Source: Paraburkholderia acidipaludis NBRC 101816 (GTDB lineage: Bacteria; Pseudomonadota; Gammaproteobacteria; Burkholderiales; Burkholderiaceae). Taken from it: a DNA stretch of 64,000 bases. The position numbers were made by a program, and so were the translations under genes. Positions within the stretch are counted from its first letter, which is position 1, and each line of letters starts with the position of its first letter. Under the pieces are notes generated by a model that was given only the letters and a program-made list of their open reading frames with translations, was not told the origin of the DNA and did no database searches. Positions 51,114 through 59,523 of the stretch are shown one piece after another. The DNA is taken from contig NZ_BAXZ01000019.1 of assembly GCF_000684975.1 (NCBI RefSeq), positions 62,001 to 126,000 of the forward strand, given 5' to 3'.

Positions 51114-52049
51114 ATGGCGAATCTGACCAAAGTCGTCGCGGGCCTGCTGATTGCCGCTGCGCTCGTGCTCGGCGCGTTTGCCTTCATGCTGGCGCGTCGC
51201 GCGCCTCCGGCGCCGGTTGTCCAGCCCGTTTCTTCTGCAGTACAAACGCTCGTGCCGGTCGTCGTCGCCACGCGCACGCTGCCCGCGGGCCAGCCGATTC
51301 CCGCCGACGCGCTGCGCGTACAGACGCTGCCTATCCATCCCGCGGGTGCGTTCAACGACAAGGCGCTGATTGCCGGCCGCGTGCCGCTTGACGAGATCGC
51401 GGCGGACACCCCCGTGCTCGACGCGCAGCTGTCGTCGAGTCTCGCGACCAGCATCCAGCCTGGCGAGCGTGCCGTGGCGGTGCGTGTCGACGAGGTCAAC
51501 GCGGTGGGCTACGAGCTCAGGCCCGGCAATTACGTCGATGTGTTTTTCACGCTGCGCCGCGACGGCGCGGTGAGCGGCGGCGAAGTGGGCCGCACCCAGG
51601 CGCGGCTTCTCGTTTCGAAGGCGCGCGTGCTGGTCTTCGGCAATCCTGCCGACGCAACGCCGCCGCGCGGCAACACGCAGCGCACGAGCGGCTTCGGCAC
51701 GCAGAACATGGCGCCGCGCACCGCCGTACTCGCGGTGCCGGTGACCGAAGTGGACAAGCTGGCCCTCGCGCAAAACCAGGGACAACTGATTTTGGCGCTG
51801 CGCAATCCGACCGATGACGACACGGTCGATCCTTCGGCATTCGCGGCGCCTCCGGGCGTGATCAAGGTCGTGTCGCACGATGCGCCGCAGGGCTCGACGC
51901 GCGCGGCGGAGGGTGTGGCGCTCGATCAGCTCGCGGGCGGCAGTGCGCCGCGCGAGCCACTGGCAGCCGCAACACATCGCAACGCGCCGGCGGCGCGCGG
52001 CGGTATCGAAGTGATACGGGGCGGGCGAGCGGAAACGGTTGCCTGGTAA
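51114..52049 (+). CDS. cpaB: Flp pilus assembly protein CpaB/RcpC
   Basis: 311 residues. One N-terminal membrane helix (about 7-26) is followed by an SAF domain (about 44-110; VPVVVATRTLPAGQPIPAD) and an RcpC-like domain (GYELRPGNYVDVFFTLRRDG). The protein is periplasmic and probably works with the secretin, perhaps binding peptidoglycan. The secretin gene follows after 42 bp. An Arg/Gly-rich tail ends the protein. Confidence 0.92.
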   Translation: MANLTKVVAGLLIAAALVLGAFAFMLARRAPPAPVVQPVSSAVQTLVPVVVATRTLPAGQPIPADALRVQTLPIHPAGAFNDKALIAGRVPLDEIAADTPVLDAQLSSSLATSIQPGERAVAVRVDEVNAVGYELRPGNYVDVFFTLRRDGAVSGGEVGRTQARLLVSKARVLVFGNPADATPPRGNTQRTSGFGTQNMAPRTAVLAVPVTEVDKLALAQNQGQLILALRNPTDDDTVDPSAFAAPPGVIKVVSHDAPQGSTRAAEGVALDQLAGGSAPREPLAAATHRNAPAARGGIEVIRGGRAETVAW

Positions 52050-52091
52050 TGTGCCGCACAGGCGCGGCGGGTTTGTGGCAAGCAAAACAAT

Positions 52092-53480
52092 ATGACGATG
52101 ACGAGGAAACTCGCGGCGGCCCTCGTGGCATCCGCGTGCGCCGGGCTTCTCACGCTCGCGTTTGCGACGGCGCCCGCACGCGCTGCGCCGGGTGTGCAAG
52201 GAGGATCGGCGGCGCTGCCGCAGGCGGTCGAGCTCACGGTGGGTGAGCAGCGCACGCTGCCGGTTTCGGGCGCATTGCGGCGCATCGCGGTGGGGGATCC
52301 CTCGATCGCGGACGTGCTGATCGTGCGCGGCGACCGGCGCGGCGGCGTGCTGCTGGTCGGCAAGGCGCCGGGCACGACGAACGTGATGCTGTGGGACGGC
52401 GGCGACACGGCGAGCACGATCACGGTCAACGTGACGACGAGCGCCGCGCGTGCCTTGCTCGGCCCCGATACGCCGGCGGTGAAGACGCTGAACGGCACGG
52501 CGATCATCACGGGCGAGGCGGCGACGATGGAGGCGCACCAGCGCGCGGTGGTCGCGGCGGAGAGTGCGCTTGGCAAGGATGCGAAGCCCGATAGCGTGCT
52601 CGACGCCTCGAGCGTGGCGACGCGTGCGGTGGTTCAGGTGGATGTGCGGGTGGTGGAGTTCAGCCGGTCGGTGCTCAAGCAGATCGGATTCAACTTTTTC
52701 CGCCAGAACAACGGTTTTTCGTTCGGCTCGTTCGGACCTTCGTCGCTGTCGTCGGGCGCGAACAATACGGCAGCGCCCACGGCGCTCACGGGGATCACGC
52801 CGATCTCTTCGGCGTTCAATCTCGTGTTCTCGTCGGCGTCGCATGGGCTGTTTTCGGATCTGAGCCTCATGGAGACGAACAATCTCGCGCGTGTGCTGGC
52901 CGAGCCGACGCTCGTGGCGCTCTCGGGGCAGAACGCGAGTTTTCTCGCGGGCGGCGAAATTCCCGTGCCGGTGCCGCAGGCGCTCGGCGCGACGTCGATC
53001 GAATACAAGCCGTACGGCATCGGGCTCACGCTCACGCCTACCGTGCTTTCGCCGCAGCGCATCGCGCTGAAGGTCGCGCCCGAGGCGAGCCAGCTGGACT
53101 ACACGAACGCCGTGACGATCAGCGGCGTTTCGGTGCCGGCGATCACGACGCGCCGTGCGGAAACGACCGTCGAGCTGGGTGATGGCGAGAGTTTCGTGAT
53201 CGGCGGCCTGATCGACCGCGAGACGTCGTCGAATGTGAACAAGGTGCCGCTCCTGGGCGATCTGCCGGTGATCGGCACGTTCTTCAAGCAGCTGCAGTAT
53301 CAGCAGACCGACAACGAACTGGTCATCATCGTGACGCCGCATCTGGTTTCACCGCTCGCGAAGAACGCCACGCTGCCTGCGACGCCTGGTGAGCAGTCCG
53401 AACAGCGCGACGGCCCGGTCTGGCGCGCGTTGCTGGGCGGTGCGGCCTCGCGCGATCCGGTGCCGGGATTTTCGCCGTGA
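52092..53480 (+). CDS. cpaC: Flp pilus secretin CpaC/RcpA
   Basis: 462 residues. A signal peptide (cleavage near ARAAP, about residue 37) is followed by the pilus-secretin N domain (RTLPVSGALRRIAVGDPSIADV), a BON-like region (about 130-170) and the secretin domain (about 260-435). Within it, VLAEPTLVALSGQNASFLAG and VIGTFFKQLQYQQTDNELVI are the secretin signatures. It forms the outer-membrane channel through which the pilus exits. No lipoprotein pilotin is evident other than the TPR lipoprotein TadD. Confidence 0.94.
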   Translation: MTMTRKLAAALVASACAGLLTLAFATAPARAAPGVQGGSAALPQAVELTVGEQRTLPVSGALRRIAVGDPSIADVLIVRGDRRGGVLLVGKAPGTTNVMLWDGGDTASTITVNVTTSAARALLGPDTPAVKTLNGTAIITGEAATMEAHQRAVVAAESALGKDAKPDSVLDASSVATRAVVQVDVRVVEFSRSVLKQIGFNFFRQNNGFSFGSFGPSSLSSGANNTAAPTALTGITPISSAFNLVFSSASHGLFSDLSLMETNNLARVLAEPTLVALSGQNASFLAGGEIPVPVPQALGATSIEYKPYGIGLTLTPTVLSPQRIALKVAPEASQLDYTNAVTISGVSVPAITTRRAETTVELGDGESFVIGGLIDRETSSNVNKVPLLGDLPVIGTFFKQLQYQQTDNELVIIVTPHLVSPLAKNATLPATPGEQSEQRDGPVWRALLGGAASRDPVPGFSP

Positions 53481-53528
53481 GCGGGCCGGGGATGCCGGCG
53501 GCGCAGCAGCAAAAATGGGAGAGCAGTC

Positions 53529-54755
53529 ATGAACGCGAGAGTGCACTTGCAGGCTGACCGTACGGTTGCGGATTCCTTCGTATTCGCGTCGCCGGACGAA
53601 GCGCACGCGCGCTGGATCGCACGCTCGATCGGAGCGGCCGGCAAGATCGATGCCGTGGTGCTCGATCCGGCGCAGGTGACGCAGCGCATTGCGATGCACA
53701 TGCCCTCGCTCCTGCTGGTGGACTTTTCGGAAGGGCGCGGCGCGGCGGCGAGTGCGGTGGCCGCGGCCGCGCACGCGGCATTTCCGGGGCTGCAGGTCAT
53801 TGCGGTGGGCACGCTTGCCGAACCCGAGAGCGCCCTTGCCGCGCTGCGCGCCGGCGTGCGCGATTTCGTCGATATGGCGGCCGACGGCAGCGACGCGCTG
53901 CGTATCGTGCGCCAGGTGCTCGACAACCGCATCGAGCCGGTGAGCCGCCACGGCCATCTCACGGTGCTGCTGGGCGCGCGCGCGGGCATGGGCGTGACGA
54001 CGCTTGCGGCGAACCTCGGTGCGCTGCTTGCGCACAAGGGCGCGGCGATCAACCGCCACACGGCGCTCCTCGACCTGGGCCTGCCGGCCGGCGACGGCGC
54101 GTTGCTGCTGAACGCGGGCAACGGCTTTTCGTTCGTCGACGCCGTGCGCAACTTGCGCCGCTTCGACCAGACCTTCGTGCACACGGCGCTCGCGCGCCAC
54201 GAGAGCGGGCTGGCGCTGACGACCTTGCCCGCCGATCTCGGCGCGCTGCGCGAGGTCTCGTATCAATCCTCGGCAGCGCTGCTCACGCGGCTGCGCGCGT
54301 TCTTCGACCAGCAGCTGGTCGATCTCGGCGGCTTCTCGAACACGGAGTTCATCGCCCATGTCGTGCAGGCCGCCGACGATACGTGGCTCGTCTGCGACCA
54401 GAGCGTCGCCTCGATCGTTTCGGCGGCGCGCCAGCTCGATGCGCTGCGCGAGGGCGGTGTGGACCTGGCTCACGTGCAGCTCGTGCTCAACCAGTACGAG
54501 GCGGAGCTCGACCTCTCCGCCGCGCAGATCGCTTCGCGCCTTGGCATCGAACTTGCGGGAGTGTTGCCGTCGCGACGCGTGGCGCTGTGCCAGGCGGCCA
54601 ACCGCGGCAAGCTGCTCGCCGAGGCGGCGCCGCGCGATCCCTATGTGCGCGCGCTGGAGGCGCTCGCCGCGCAGCTCGACGGTCAGCGGCCGCGCGCGGC
54701 GAGAAAGCTCGAGGCGCTGCGCCGCTTTCTCCCACACTCTTCGAAGCGGTCGTAG
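53529..54755 (+). CDS. cpaE: Flp pilus localisation ATPase-like protein CpaE/TadZ with degenerate P-loop
   Basis: 408 residues. An atypical receiver domain (about 15-130) is followed by a MinD/ParA-type domain (about 143-380). The P-loop reads ARAGMGVTTLA: the two lysines of the KGGxGKT/S motif are replaced by Arg151 and Val156. Other ParA parts (LLDLGLPAGDGALLLN) remain. TadZ positions the machinery at the pole or membrane. Loss of the P-loop Lys suggests that ATP is not hydrolysed; some TadZ proteins are known to be degenerate. cpaF follows after 3 bp. Confidence 0.9.
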   Translation: MNARVHLQADRTVADSFVFASPDEAHARWIARSIGAAGKIDAVVLDPAQVTQRIAMHMPSLLLVDFSEGRGAAASAVAAAAHAAFPGLQVIAVGTLAEPESALAALRAGVRDFVDMAADGSDALRIVRQVLDNRIEPVSRHGHLTVLLGARAGMGVTTLAANLGALLAHKGAAINRHTALLDLGLPAGDGALLLNAGNGFSFVDAVRNLRRFDQTFVHTALARHESGLALTTLPADLGALREVSYQSSAALLTRLRAFFDQQLVDLGGFSNTEFIAHVVQAADDTWLVCDQSVASIVSAARQLDALREGGVDLAHVQLVLNQYEAELDLSAAQIASRLGIELAGVLPSRRVALCQAANRGKLLAEAAPRDPYVRALEALAAQLDGQRPRAARKLEALRRFLPHSSKRS

Positions 54756-54758
54756 ATC

Positions 54759-56093
54759 ATGGCGGATAACATCGAATTTGCCGACGACTCCCCTCTGTTC
54801 GCGCAGAGCCAGCAGTTTCAGGACATCAAGAACGCGGCTCACGAGCATCTGCTCACACGCATCGAGGAGCTGGGCGCCGAGTTCGGCCGCTGGTCGCGCC
54901 ACGCGATCAATCAGTTCGTCGATCTGGAAATGGACAGCTTCGTGCGGCTGCGCCATATCCCGATCAACGAGAGCGAGGTGCGGACCATCGCCGAGGCGCT
55001 GACGAAGGAGCTCGCGGGCTTCGGGCCGATTGAGGACCTGCTTGCCGATCCCGCCGTCGAAGACATTCTCGTGAACGGCTATAGCGATGTCTACGTGTCG
55101 CGTCACGGCATCCTCGCGAAAATTCCGGTGCGTTTCTCGGACAACGCGCATCTGCTGCGTATCGTGCGCCGCATTCTCGCGCCGATCGGGCGGCGTCTCG
55201 ACGAATCGAATCCCATGGTCGATGCGCGCCTGCCCGACGGCGGGCGCATCAACGTCGTGATCGAGCCGCTCTCGCTGGCGGGTCCGATCGTCTCCATCCG
55301 CAAGTTCCGCAAGGATCCGCTGCGGCCCGACGATCTGCTCGGCAACGGCACGTTCGGCGTGGAGATCGGCGCGCTCTTCGAAGCGGCGGTGCAGGCCCGC
55401 TGCAACATACTCGTCTCGGGCGGCACGAGTTCCGGCAAGACCTCGCTGCTCAATGCGCTGGCGTTTCACATCCCCGACGTGGAGCGCGTGGTGACGATCG
55501 AAGACACCGCGGAGCTTTCGCTGAACCACCCCCACGTGGTGCGGCTGGAGAGCCGGCCGGGCGGCTTCGACGGGGCTGGCGTCGTGACCATTCGCGATCT
55601 GTTGCGCAACACGCTGCGCATGCGGCCCGATCGCATCATCGTCGGCGAAGTGCGCGGCGGCGAGGTGCTGGAAATGCTGCAGGCGATGAACACGGGCCAC
55701 GACGGCTCGATGGCGACCGTGCACGCGAGTTCGCCGCGCGAGTGCCTGTATCGCCTTGAGATGCTCGCGGGCTTCGCGGGATTTCAGGGCACCGAATCGA
55801 GCCTGCGCCGGCAGATCGCGAATGCGGTCGATTTCATCGTGCAGATCGGCCGGCTGTCGAACGGGCGCCGGAGGATTCTTTCGGTTACCGAAGTAACGGG
55901 TCTGTCCGACAATGTCATCGCGACTCAGGAGCTGTACCGCTACGAGCCGGTGACTACGCCCGAGGGCGAGGAGATCGACCGCTGGGACTCGCTCGGCATC
56001 CATCCGCATTCGCCCAAGCTCGCGCGTTTCCGTCAGGCCTTGAGCGCGGCTGCCTTCGGCATGGGCGGGCGCGACGGGGGCTTCAATGTCTAG
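54759..56093 (+). CDS. cpaF: Flp pilus assembly ATPase CpaF/TadA
   Basis: 444 residues. The Walker A is GGTSSGKT (221-228), followed by an Asp box VVTIEDTAEL. Walker B is DRIIVGEVRGGE (291-302) and the His box is GHDGSMATVHA (313-323). The N-terminal helical domain is typical of TadA. The cytoplasmic hexamer drives pilus polymerisation and perhaps retraction. All catalytic residues look intact. The 3' end overlaps tadB by 8 bases. Confidence 0.96.
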   Translation: MADNIEFADDSPLFAQSQQFQDIKNAAHEHLLTRIEELGAEFGRWSRHAINQFVDLEMDSFVRLRHIPINESEVRTIAEALTKELAGFGPIEDLLADPAVEDILVNGYSDVYVSRHGILAKIPVRFSDNAHLLRIVRRILAPIGRRLDESNPMVDARLPDGGRINVVIEPLSLAGPIVSIRKFRKDPLRPDDLLGNGTFGVEIGALFEAAVQARCNILVSGGTSSGKTSLLNALAFHIPDVERVVTIEDTAELSLNHPHVVRLESRPGGFDGAGVVTIRDLLRNTLRMRPDRIIVGEVRGGEVLEMLQAMNTGHDGSMATVHASSPRECLYRLEMLAGFAGFQGTESSLRRQIANAVDFIVQIGRLSNGRRRILSVTEVTGLSDNVIATQELYRYEPVTTPEGEEIDRWDSLGIHPHSPKLARFRQALSAAAFGMGGRDGGFNV

Positions 56094-57102
56094 CGGGCTC
56101 GCCGTCGTCGCGGCGCTTGCGCTGCTGTTCGCGGCGTTGGGGCTCATGCTCTGGCACCGCGCGCAGACGCGTGTCGCGCGCGAGCGCGTGACACGCTTCG
56201 TCGAAAGCCGGGTAGCGGCGGCGGGCTATGGCGCTGCCGCGTCCGTGCCGAACGCACCCAATGCACCCAAAGCGCACAATGCACACAGCGCAGCCAGTGC
56301 GTCGAACGCTCAGACGCCCGCCCGCGCGGCGGCCGACCCGGATAGCTGGCGCATGCGCGCCGCGACCGCTTTCGAACACGCGATGAGCCGCGCGGGAATT
56401 GCCAATGCACGCAAGCCTGCCTTGCTCATTGCGTTCGTGACGCTGACCGCATGCCTGTGGGCAGGGCTGCTCGGCGGCGTGCTCGCCGCGCTAACCGTCA
56501 TGGCGATGGTCAGCGTGCTCGTGGCGTTCGTTCTTTCGTTGCGCATGCAACGGCGGCGCGCGAGGCTGGTCGCGCAGTTGCCTTCATTTCTCGACGGTAT
56601 CGTGCGTCTCGTGGTGCTCGGCAACAGCGTGCCGGCAGCGTTCCAGGCCGCACTGCAAACCACCGAGATGCCGTTGCGCGAGTGTCTCGATCGCGTCTCG
56701 CGCATGCTGCGTACCGGCGTCGAGATCGACCGCGCGCTGCATCAGGTCGCCCAGGTCTATCACGCGAACGAACTCGATCTGGTGGGCGCGGTGTTGCGCC
56801 TGTCGGTGCGCTACGGCGGGCGCGCCGACGTCATGCTCGAACGCATGGCGACCTTCATGCGCGATCTCGATCAGGCGCAGCGCGAACTCGTGGCGATGTC
56901 CGCGGAAACGCGCATGTCCGCCTGGGTGCTGGCCCTGCTGCCCGTCGGCATCGTCGGCTTTCTCATCCTCGTCAATCCGAAGTATTTTGCGGCGATGTGG
57001 TACGACGACGGCGGCCGTCACCTGGTCTACGGTGCGCTCGTGCTGCAGGTAGTGGGCGCGTATCTGCTGTATCGGCTCACGCGGTTGAGGAGCACGTTAT
57101 GA
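56086..57102 (+). CDS. tadB: Flp pilus inner-membrane platform protein TadB
   Basis: 338 residues. It has an N-terminal helix, an Ala/Asn-rich linker with a short NAP/KAH repeat (about 52-75), two or three helices around residue 110-150, the T2SSF domain (QLPSFLDGIVRLVVLGNSVP...) and two C-terminal helices. With TadC it forms the platform through which TadA drives assembly. The repeat at DNA level (AATGCACCCAA-type units near 56250-56290) looks like a recent expansion. It overlaps both neighbours. Confidence 0.93.
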   Translation: MSSGLAVVAALALLFAALGLMLWHRAQTRVARERVTRFVESRVAAAGYGAAASVPNAPNAPKAHNAHSAASASNAQTPARAAADPDSWRMRAATAFEHAMSRAGIANARKPALLIAFVTLTACLWAGLLGGVLAALTVMAMVSVLVAFVLSLRMQRRRARLVAQLPSFLDGIVRLVVLGNSVPAAFQAALQTTEMPLRECLDRVSRMLRTGVEIDRALHQVAQVYHANELDLVGAVLRLSVRYGGRADVMLERMATFMRDLDQAQRELVAMSAETRMSAWVLALLPVGIVGFLILVNPKYFAAMWYDDGGRHLVYGALVLQVVGAYLLYRLTRLRSTL

Positions 57103-58232
57103 ATGCGGAACGGCTCGGCGTGCTCGCGCTCCTGCTGGCGGCGCTGGGTTTTGCGCTGCTGGCAGGGCAGGTGCTGAGCCGCATCGCCGCCGCCCGGCGC
57201 AGCGCGCGTACGCTCGAGCAGCGCTTCGCGAGTTACGGCGCCGAAGCGGTTGTGGCCGACGCGCGCGCGGCGGCGTCGAGCCGGGCCGACGCCGGTAGTG
57301 GTGCAGGCGGCACGACAGGCAGCGCGAAGGCCGGCCTCGGCGCGGCGGCACAAGGAGGGGCGGCGAGTGTTAGTGCGGTATCCCAGGCAAGTGCGGCGGG
57401 CGCCTCCGCGGAGGCGGCAAGCCGGCCGGCAAGCTTGCCGCCGCCGGCGCGTGCAACGGGGCTCAAGGGTTTTGTCGAAGCGTTCGCCGAGCTGGGCGCG
57501 CGCTGGCTCGATACGCCGGCGGGCCGGCTCATCGTGGCCGAAGAAGACCGGCGCGTGCTGGACCGCTGCGGCTATGTCGATGCGCGCTCGCGCGGGCTCT
57601 TTCTCGTTGCACGCGTTGCCTGCGCGACGGGGGGCGGCGCCCTCGGCGCGTGGCTCGCCGCGTTGCACGACCCGGCCGGCCATTCGCTCGTGTTCATGGG
57701 CCTGGGCGCGGTTGCGGGCGTCATGCTGCCCAAGCTCTGGTTGGCGAGGCGCGTACGTGCGCGAATCGAATCCGTCGCGAACGAGCTGCCCATGTTCGTC
57801 GATCTGCTGCGCCTGCTGCAGGGTGTGGGCCTCTCGCTCGACCAAAGCCTGCAGGTCATGGTGAACGAATTCCGCCGCGTGCTGCCGGTGCTCGCGGGCG
57901 AGATGGAGATCGCGCAGCGCCAGTTCGTCGCGGGCCGGACGCGCGAGCAATCGCTGCATCGTATGGCGTCGATCTACGAGAACGAGGACCTGCGTGCCGT
58001 GATCCGTTTGATCATTCAGGTGGACCGGCACGGCGGCGCGGTTCAGGAGCCGCTCAGGCAATTCGGCGAGCGCCTGCGCGACGTGCGCCGCGCGTCGCTG
58101 CGCGAGCGGATCGGTCGGCTCACCGTCAAGATGACCGGCGTGATGGTGCTTACGCTTTTGCCCGCGCTGCTGATCGTCACGGCGGGGCCCGGCTTGATCT
58201 CGGTGATGCGCGCGCTTGCGTCGCATCGTTGA
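57099..58232 (+). CDS. tadC: Flp pilus inner-membrane platform protein TadC
   Basis: 377 residues. After an N-terminal helix comes a long Ala/Ser/Gly-rich linker (about 55-120), then helices near 175-215 and the T2SSF domain (ELPMFVDLLRLLQGVGLSLDQSLQ; VIRLIIQVDRHGGAVQEPL), ending in a hydrophobic helix. It is longer than many TadC proteins because of the linker. The ATG at 57099 overlaps the tadB stop (ATGA). Confidence 0.93.
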   Translation: MNAERLGVLALLLAALGFALLAGQVLSRIAAARRSARTLEQRFASYGAEAVVADARAAASSRADAGSGAGGTTGSAKAGLGAAAQGGAASVSAVSQASAAGASAEAASRPASLPPPARATGLKGFVEAFAELGARWLDTPAGRLIVAEEDRRVLDRCGYVDARSRGLFLVARVACATGGGALGAWLAALHDPAGHSLVFMGLGAVAGVMLPKLWLARRVRARIESVANELPMFVDLLRLLQGVGLSLDQSLQVMVNEFRRVLPVLAGEMEIAQRQFVAGRTREQSLHRMASIYENEDLRAVIRLIIQVDRHGGAVQEPLRQFGERLRDVRRASLRERIGRLTVKMTGVMVLTLLPALLIVTAGPGLISVMRALASHR

Positions 58233-58241
58233 GAGCCGGTC

Positions 58242-59135
58242 ATGAAACACGCACACGGGGACATCATGAATCACATCGTTACGCGTCATGCGCCGGCTCT
58301 GCGCGGCGCGCTTGCCGCGGCGGCATGCATGACGCTCGTGGCGCTCGCTGCCTGTGCGTCGAAGGAGCAGGGCTACGGCGTGGGGCCGCAGGCCCAGGCG
58401 GAGATGCAGATGCGCGAGGCCACGCGCGACCCGGCGCCCGATACGCCGGGCATGTACCTGGGGCTCATCCAGCGCATGCAGGCCGACGGGCTTTATTACG
58501 CTTCGCTCGCGCATATCGACGAGTACGAGCATCAATACGGCGCGAGCCCGGAGTCGATCGTGCTGCGCGCCGATGCGTTGCGCGCGACGGGGCAGACGGC
58601 GGCGAGCGCCACGGCCTACACACAGCTGCTGACGACGCCGTTCGCGGCGCGCGGCCATCGCGGTCTTGGTCTGCTTGCAGGCGCGGCGGGCGATTTTCCG
58701 AAAGCGGCCAGCGAATTGGCGGAGGCATCGCGGCTCGAGCCCACCGACGCCACGACGCTCTCCGATCTCGGCTATGCATTGCTGCGCGAGGGCGAGGTGG
58801 CGGCGGCGCGCGTGCCGCTGCTGAAGGCCGTCGAGCTCGACACGCATAACCCGAAGATCGTCGCCAACGTCGCGCTGTATTTCGTGGCGAGCGGCGATAC
58901 GGCAAGCGCGCAGGCCCTGATGGCGCAGGAGGGTCTCACGCCGGCGGCGCGCGCAGTGATCGAGCGCGACGCGCAGAACGTCGCGCAGGCTCGGCACGCG
59001 CGCGAGATGACGCACGCCCGCGCGGCGTTGGCGAGCGCGGCGGTGCCCGCGCCAACGGCGGCGATGGCAAGCGCACAGGCGAGCTGGCCGGGTGGGGAGG
59101 CGCAGCCGCGGCTCGTCGAGCGCTTGGCTCAATGA
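58242..59135 (+). CDS. tadD: TPR lipoprotein TadD (pilotin-like)
   Basis: 297 residues. Lipobox LVALAAC places the acylated Cys at residue 38 (from the ATG at 58242); an ATG at 58266 would shorten the leader. TPR-like helices run from about 95 to 245 (LGLIQRMQADGLYYASLAHI, TLSDLGYALLREGEVAAARV), and the C terminus is Ala/Pro-rich. TadD is needed for secretin stability in Tad systems. Located ten bases after tadC. Confidence 0.87.
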   Translation: MKHAHGDIMNHIVTRHAPALRGALAAAACMTLVALAACASKEQGYGVGPQAQAEMQMREATRDPAPDTPGMYLGLIQRMQADGLYYASLAHIDEYEHQYGASPESIVLRADALRATGQTAASATAYTQLLTTPFAARGHRGLGLLAGAAGDFPKAASELAEASRLEPTDATTLSDLGYALLREGEVAAARVPLLKAVELDTHNPKIVANVALYFVASGDTASAQALMAQEGLTPAARAVIERDAQNVAQARHAREMTHARAALASAAVPAPTAAMASAQASWPGGEAQPRLVERLAQ

Positions 59136-59177
59136 CGTGCAATGACGCGCCAGGGCAGGCGGAACACGGGGAGCGAT

Positions 59178-59522
59178 ATGAAGACGACGAATAACGACAA
59201 TGAAAACAACGGTGCGCGCGGCCGGCTCGCGGCGCTCGCGCTTTGCGTGTTGCTTGCGCCACAGGCTCACGCGCAGGCGAGCGATGCCGTGCCGAACAGC
59301 GAAATTGGCCATTCGGCGAGTGCGTGGCTCGATCTCCAGCGCAGCAACGCTCAGGCCGCTCCGGCGCTGCCTATGCTGGGCGCGGAAGCGGGCCTCGCCT
59401 GGCGGCGCTACCTGAAGTCGTTCGATACGGAGATTCCGGTCTCGTTCGGCTCGTCCGTCGACACGGGGCAGAGTCAGGCCAATATGGCCAATGCGCCGGC
59501 GGCTTCGGGCAGCCCGAACTGA
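59178..59522 (+). CDS. DUF3613-type exported protein of the Tad locus
   Basis: 114 residues. The signal peptide (hydrophobic about 15-30) ends at AHAQ. The mature part carries the short conserved block IGHSASAWLDLQRSNAQAAP and ends AWRRYLKSFDTEIP, with a disordered Asn/Ser/Gly-rich tail. Such DUF3613 proteins appear in Tad loci of Burkholderiaceae; the function is unknown. It overlaps no neighbour, but tadG starts two bases after the stop. Confidence 0.75.
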   Translation: MKTTNNDNENNGARGRLAALALCVLLAPQAHAQASDAVPNSEIGHSASAWLDLQRSNAQAAPALPMLGAEAGLAWRRYLKSFDTEIPVSFGSSVDTGQSQANMANAPAASGSPN

Positions 59523-59523
59523 G

